DNA of 64,000 nucleotides from contig CAVXLC010000005.1 of the NCBI GenBank assembly GCA_963762545.1, positions 124,001 through 188,000 on the forward strand. Direction: 5' to 3'. This DNA is from JABFSM01 sp963762545. GTDB taxonomy: Bacteria; Gemmatimonadota; Gemmatimonadetes; Gemmatimonadales; GWC2-71-9. The position numbers and the translations under genes are program-made. The notes under the pieces are model-generated. The model did no database searches. It was not told the origin of the DNA and was given only the letters and a program-made list of their open reading frames with translations. Below, piece after piece: positions 60,394 to 64,000 of this stretch; within the stretch, counting starts at the first letter, position 1; the number at the start of each line of letters is the position of its first letter.

Positions 60394-61137
60394 TCAGCGA
60401 CCGCGAAGGAGTACAAAGGCACCTACTGCCAAGAGGAACACGGCAAACCCCCTGCGCAGCGCGTGCTGCGACACGTGATGAACCAGGCGGCTGCCCGCGA
60501 CGACGCCCACAAAGGCCACGGCGGTGAAGATGAAGATCGCCCGCCAGTCGAATTCGACACTGCCATGATACCGCGCCACCGCGGCGATGCAACTTAGCAT
60601 GATCAGCACCAGCGACGTGCCGATGGCCTGCTTGACGGGAAGCCCGCCCAGGACCACCAGCGCCGGCACGTAGAGGAACCCGCCCCCCACCCCGACAAAT
60701 CCGGTAATCGCGCCCACCCCGGCCCCGATCAGGGAAATGAAGAAGATCGGGCGGGACAGGCCGGTGGCGGCATCGGCGGAGGGCCTGGGCAGCAGCATCG
60801 AGACCGCGGCGGCGAGCATGATCACGGCGAAGATCGTGAGCTGGACCCCGGGCTCGACCTTGAGCCCGAGCTCCGCCCCCAGGACCGAGCCGACGATGGC
60901 GGCCGGACCGAAGGAGAGCGCGGCGCGCCAGACCACGTTTCCCGCCCGCCAGTGATGGACCGCGCCGAATCCGCTGGTCAGTCCCACAATGACCAGGCTC
61001 ATCGGGATCGACGCCTTGACGTCGTACCCGAGGACATAATGGAGCACCGGCACGGTGAGGATCGATCCGCCTCCGCCCAGCAATCCGAGAGAGAGGCCGA
61101 TGAACAGCGCGAGGGAGTACCCAACGAGCGGATTCAG
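60394..61137 (-). CDS. TauE/SafE-family exporter with apparent CTG start
   Basis: A 247-residue membrane exporter with the TauE/SafE duplication (LLGGGGSILTVPVLHYVLGYD and GFVGVGGGFLYVPALVVLGGLPVKQ). The first ATG/GTG/TTG in this frame would remove part of the first span (start TTG 61083, just before LGGGGS). Full-length homology requires translation from CTG 61137, which overlaps the kinase stop as CTGA, the same form as the ATGA/GTGA overlaps elsewhere in the window. The result starts NPLVGYSLALFIGLSLGL. It probably exports sulfite or related anions. Confidence 0.75.
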   Translation of the reverse strand: MNPLVGYSLALFIGLSLGLLGGGGSILTVPVLHYVLGYDVKASIPMSLVIVGLTSGFGAVHHWRAGNVVWRAALSFGPAAIVGSVLGAELGLKVEPGVQLTIFAVIMLAAAVSMLLPRPSADAATGLSRPIFFISLIGAGVGAITGFVGVGGGFLYVPALVVLGGLPVKQAIGTSLVLIMLSCIAAVARYHGSVEFDWRAIFIFTAVAFVGVVAGSRLVHHVSQHALRRGFAVFLLAVGAFVLLRGR

Positions 61138-63470
61138 GAGGCGGGGGGGAGGGCCGCCGCGGCGGGCCCGATCCGGTCGAGCTGGTCGGCCAGGGTGCGC
61201 ATGTCGAACGGTTTCTGAATCAGGGGCTGGCGGAGCCGACCGACGAACTCCGCGGCGTCGGGCGAGGCGGTGTCGCCGGTGATCATCACCAGCTTGGCGA
61301 CGCTTTCGGGACTCGCCGCGGCCAGCCGGTCATGCAGCTCGATGCCGCTCAGGCCGGGCATCTTGAGATCGGTGACGATAGCGTCGTAGAAGTCGGTGCG
61401 GGGGCGGCTGTCGGGGTCGAGTCCCAGGAGCTCGAGGGCCTGGCGCCCGTCCCCGGCTTCTTCCACGATCCAGCCTTTCCGCTCGAGGTAGCGCCGGATG
61501 GCCACCCGGATCGGGCCCTCGTCGTCCACGACCAGCACCCGGCGCCGGGCCCGCTCGGTCCCCGGGGCCGGCGGAAGCACGTCGGTCCGGGGAAGCTCGG
61601 GCGTGGTTCGCGCGGCGGACCGGCGATCCATGTAGGGGAGCCGGACCGTGAATCGGGCGCCGCGCTCGCCGGGGTTCCGGTTCTCGGCGGTGAGCGTGCC
61701 CCCGTGCTGCTCCACGATGGCATGGCTCACCGAGAGCCCGAGGCCGGTGCCCTCGCCGGGGCCCTTGGTGGTGAAGAACGGCTCGAACAACCGGGGCATC
61801 ACCTCGGGCGGAATGCCGGGGCCGTCGTCCTCGACGGTGAGCAGCAGGAACCGGTCCGCGACCCTGGCCTTGACCGTGACCCGGCCGCCCGGCCTGACCG
61901 CCTGAATGGCGTTGACCACCAGATTGGTGAGCACCTGCTCCATGCCCGATGGACTCGCCTCCAGCCGGGGGAGATCCTGCGACACCTGCACCTCGAGCCG
62001 GACCTCCCGGGCGGCGGCCTGGCGCTCGACGGCGGGAAGCACCCGGCGCACGACGGCCAGCGGGGAGACCGGCTCGCGGTCGTCCCGCTTGCTGCGGGCA
62101 AAGGTGAGCAGGTCGAGCACGATGGCGCGGCAGCGCTGGGATTGCTGCACGATGGTGGTGAGGGCCTCGGTATCGCCGGGGCTCTGGGATTGACCCAGCA
62201 GGTCCTGCGCGAACGCGAGAATGGCGGTGAGCGGGTTGTTGAGCTCGTGCGCCACGCCCGACACCATGCGACCGATGGTCTCGAGCCGCGCGGCTTGCGC
62301 CAGCTGGGCCCGGGCGCGTTCCCGCTCCTCCTCGAAGAGCACCCGGTCGGTGCGGTCTCGCAGGATCAGGACGAACCCGCCGGGCGTACCCTCGCCGATC
62401 CACCGGAGCGAGATCTCCATGGGGAACTCGCTGCCGTCGCAGCGCCGGCCCCGGAGCTCGTGGCCGCCCGGTGGCGTGGTGGCGGTGCGCTGGACCCGGT
62501 CACCGGTGCGGGACCAGAGGTCCTCCGGCGCGCCGGTCGTGACGAAGCGATCGAAGGACTCGCCCAGCACCTGCGCCTCGTCGCAGCCGAGGACCTCGAG
62601 AGCCGCGGGGTTGCAGTGGACGATCCGGTGGGTCGCGTCAAGCAGCAGGATTCCCTCGGAGGCCGCCCGGATGATCTGGGCCAGCCGCGCCTCGGAGCCC
62701 GCCACCTCGCGGAGCCGGGCGGCGCGGGCCTCGTCCGCCTCCCGGGACAGATCGTCCAGCACGGCCAGGATCATTCCGAAGCCCAGCAGGAACTCGAACA
62801 GCGTATCGACGTAGGAGTTGTGACCCACCAGCCAGCCGAGCGCGCCGCCCGGCGTTGTGGTGGCGACCTCGGGTCCCGAACGAAGGAAGCCGGGGATATA
62901 GAGCGCCCACAGCCCGGCCAGCAGCACGCAGACCCATCCCAACAGCCGGCTGCCCCGCGTGCGCCGCTCCGGAGTGATGGAGAAGAGCAGCCACGCCGAC
63001 ACCAGGAAGATGGGAACCGAGAGGCCGCCCTGCCAGGCCATCAGCGGATTGAGATCGGTGGGGGCCAGGGCGAAGAGAATCGTGGCGACCACCACCAGCG
63101 CGAGGCCGGCGCGGAGTCCCACCCGGGGAATCGGCTGCCGGGTGACGAAGAGCCAGGTCCCCGCGAGGAGGCAGCAGAGGAAGGTCAGCTTGGCGGCGGC
63201 ATAGAGCGCGTAGAGCAGGGCGACCACGAGGGAGTCGTCCTGTTGCAGGGATTCGAACGGAAGGAGAGGAAGGAGGAAGTAGCGGACCAGCAGCGCGATG
63301 ACCGCGAGAGAGACCGCGCCGTACCCGGCGGCCCACCAGGTCATCCAGGGCCGGTCACCGAGTCCCCGCCGAAGCAGAAGCCCGAGCCCCAGACATAACA
63401 GGCTCGCGACGAGCTGGAACTGGATCCCGAGAGCGGCGATCTGCGCGCCGGCCAACTCGTTCGGGGTCAT
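61134..63470 (-). CDS. Hybrid sensor histidine kinase with receiver domain
   Basis: A 778-residue membrane sensor. The first 245 residues hold about seven membrane spans (from QFQLVASLLCLGLGLLL to TLFEFLLGFGMILAVL). Then come a PAS domain (about 260-375, VHCNPAALEVLGCDEAQVLG), a HisKA domain with His in SGVAHELNNPLTAILAFAQ, a HATPase domain (NLVVNAIQAV, EDDGPGIPPEV, EGTGLGLSVSHAIV) and a receiver domain (VLVVDDEGPIR, phospho-Asp in AIVTDLKMPG, Lys in IQKPFD). The output is unknown. It is coupled to the TauE gene and lies 45 bases after thiC. Confidence 0.93.
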   Translation of the reverse strand: MTPNELAGAQIAALGIQFQLVASLLCLGLGLLLRRGLGDRPWMTWWAAGYGAVSLAVIALLVRYFLLPLLPFESLQQDDSLVVALLYALYAAAKLTFLCCLLAGTWLFVTRQPIPRVGLRAGLALVVVATILFALAPTDLNPLMAWQGGLSVPIFLVSAWLLFSITPERRTRGSRLLGWVCVLLAGLWALYIPGFLRSGPEVATTTPGGALGWLVGHNSYVDTLFEFLLGFGMILAVLDDLSREADEARAARLREVAGSEARLAQIIRAASEGILLLDATHRIVHCNPAALEVLGCDEAQVLGESFDRFVTTGAPEDLWSRTGDRVQRTATTPPGGHELRGRRCDGSEFPMEISLRWIGEGTPGGFVLILRDRTDRVLFEEERERARAQLAQAARLETIGRMVSGVAHELNNPLTAILAFAQDLLGQSQSPGDTEALTTIVQQSQRCRAIVLDLLTFARSKRDDREPVSPLAVVRRVLPAVERQAAAREVRLEVQVSQDLPRLEASPSGMEQVLTNLVVNAIQAVRPGGRVTVKARVADRFLLLTVEDDGPGIPPEVMPRLFEPFFTTKGPGEGTGLGLSVSHAIVEQHGGTLTAENRNPGERGARFTVRLPYMDRRSAARTTPELPRTDVLPPAPGTERARRRVLVVDDEGPIRVAIRRYLERKGWIVEEAGDGRQALELLGLDPDSRPRTDFYDAIVTDLKMPGLSGIELHDRLAAASPESVAKLVMITGDTASPDAAEFVGRLRQPLIQKPFDMRTLADQLDRIGPAAAALPPAS

Positions 63471-63515
63471 GCCCTAATCTGTCACATCACGCCGCTTCGC
63501 GCACGGGGTCCGGCC

Positions 63516-64000
63516 TCACTCGGGCACGCCGACGTACAGCTCGCTCCCGAGGGAGCGGAATTCGCGGGACTTGTCCGCCATGCCGGCCTCCTGCCGCGCC
63601 AGCTCCCGGAGATCCTGGGTGATGCGCATGGAGCAGAACTTGGGGCCGCACATCGAGCAGAAGTGGGCCACCTTGGCCCCTTCGGCGGGCAGGGTCTCGT
63701 CGTGATAGGCGCGGGCCGTGACCGGATCCAGCGCGAGGTTGAACTGATCCTCCCACCGGAAGTCGAAGCGGGCCTTGGAGAGCGCGTCGTCCCAGGGCCG
63801 GGCGCGGGGATGGCCCTTGGCCAGGTCCGCGGCGTGGGCGGCGATCTTGTAGGCGATCACCCCGGCCTTGACGTCGTCCCGGTCGGGAAGGCCGAGGTGC
63901 TCCTTCGGCGTCACGTAGCAGAGCATGGCGGTGCCATACCAGCCGATCATCGCCGCGCCGATGGCGCTGGTGATGTGATCGTATCCCGGCGCGATGTCGG
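63516..64000 (-). CDS. thiC: Phosphomethylpyrimidine synthase ThiC (5' part outside window)
   Basis: The C-terminal 161 or so residues of the radical-SAM enzyme ThiC, which rearranges AIR to HMP phosphate for thiamine synthesis. Visible motifs: PDIAPGYDHITSAIGAA, TAMLCYVTPKEHLGLP, then the [4Fe-4S] site CSMCGPKFCSM with C-x2-C-x4-C near the C-terminus. The length and content agree with the family end. The start and most of the gene lie beyond base 64000. Confidence 0.96.
   Translation of the reverse strand, partial: DIAPGYDHITSAIGAAMIGWYGTAMLCYVTPKEHLGLPDRDDVKAGVIAYKIAAHAADLAKGHPRARPWDDALSKARFDFRWEDQFNLALDPVTARAYHDETLPAEGAKVAHFCSMCGPKFCSMRITQDLRELARQEAGMADKSREFRSLGSELYVGVPE

Noticed and set aside
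61332..63398. Plus-strand open frame of about 688 codons
   Set aside because: It is antisense to the histidine kinase, which has all catalytic motifs; composition is low-complexity.
1..64000. tRNA, rRNA, CRISPR, transposase or integrase genes
   Set aside because: I looked for these by pattern in all intergenic stretches and saw none. A covariance-model search would be needed to exclude small RNAs.

Overview
The window is one 64 kb stretch of a high-GC bacterial chromosome. It is densely coding, with no gap over 300 bases, and I see no rRNA, tRNA, CRISPR, insertion sequence or phage gene. The mix of genes suggests Gemmatimonadota, or less likely Acidobacteriota. The clues are two PadR regulator plus orphan duplicated permease (ADOP) pairs, many secreted peptidases (two M61, two M28, M20, M42, S41, TldD/TldE), signal peptides that mostly end AxA-Gln, and several probable leaderless genes. 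The phylum is an inference from gene content, because no marker rRNA is present.

Layout. 1-2.7 kb (minus): cardiolipin synthase (cut by the window edge), an HD phosphohydrolase, a DUF6941-like protein and cyclophilin. 2.8-3.5 kb (plus): a LiaF-like protein. 3.5-7.9 kb (minus): a tightly overlapped operon of a GAF/methionine-sulfoxide-reductase-like protein, a hydrolase, an unknown protein, PolX and endonuclease III. 8-13.4 kb: a HEAT protein, an M42 peptidase, two envelope proteins and a TM2 protein. 13.4-17.9 kb: a PLP decarboxylase, an M20 peptidase, and a TetR-DinB pair with a visible operator. 18-21.7 kb (plus): ECF sigma factor, a likely anti-sigma factor, and two secreted proteins built from the same 32-residue HEAT repeat. 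This is the most interesting unit in the window. 21.9-29.7 kb: S41 and M61 peptidases, a tandem NTF2-like protein, a beta-propeller-type protein and an exported molybdenum hydroxylase subunit. 29.8-33.8 kb: an ABC exporter, a degenerate endonuclease III homologue and an M28 peptidase. 33.9-37 kb: the first PadR-ADOP pair, bracketed by 18-bp repeats. 37-41.4 kb: TldE, TldD and two lipoproteins. 41.6-44.5 kb: the second PadR-ADOP pair.

44.6-54.1 kb: topoisomerase IB, a CbrC-like protein, M28 and M61 peptidases, a TauE exporter, two threonine-dehydratase-type enzymes and a fatty-acid desaturase. 54.2-57.7 kb: mtnP and apt (adenine salvage from methylthioadenosine), an acyltransferase, a small zinc-ribbon protein, Hsp20 with a clear intrinsic terminator, and a membrane protein. 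57.8-64 kb (minus): a TPR protein, a possible sulfur-stress operon (hybrid histidine kinase, TauE/SafE exporter with an apparent CTG start, MBL-rhodanese protein), and the 3' part of thiC.

Common themes are translational coupling by ATGA, GTGA or TGATG overlaps, an enlarged exported proteolytic system, and DNA-repair homologues whose catalytic residues have been lost (PolX polymerase site, second EndoIII).
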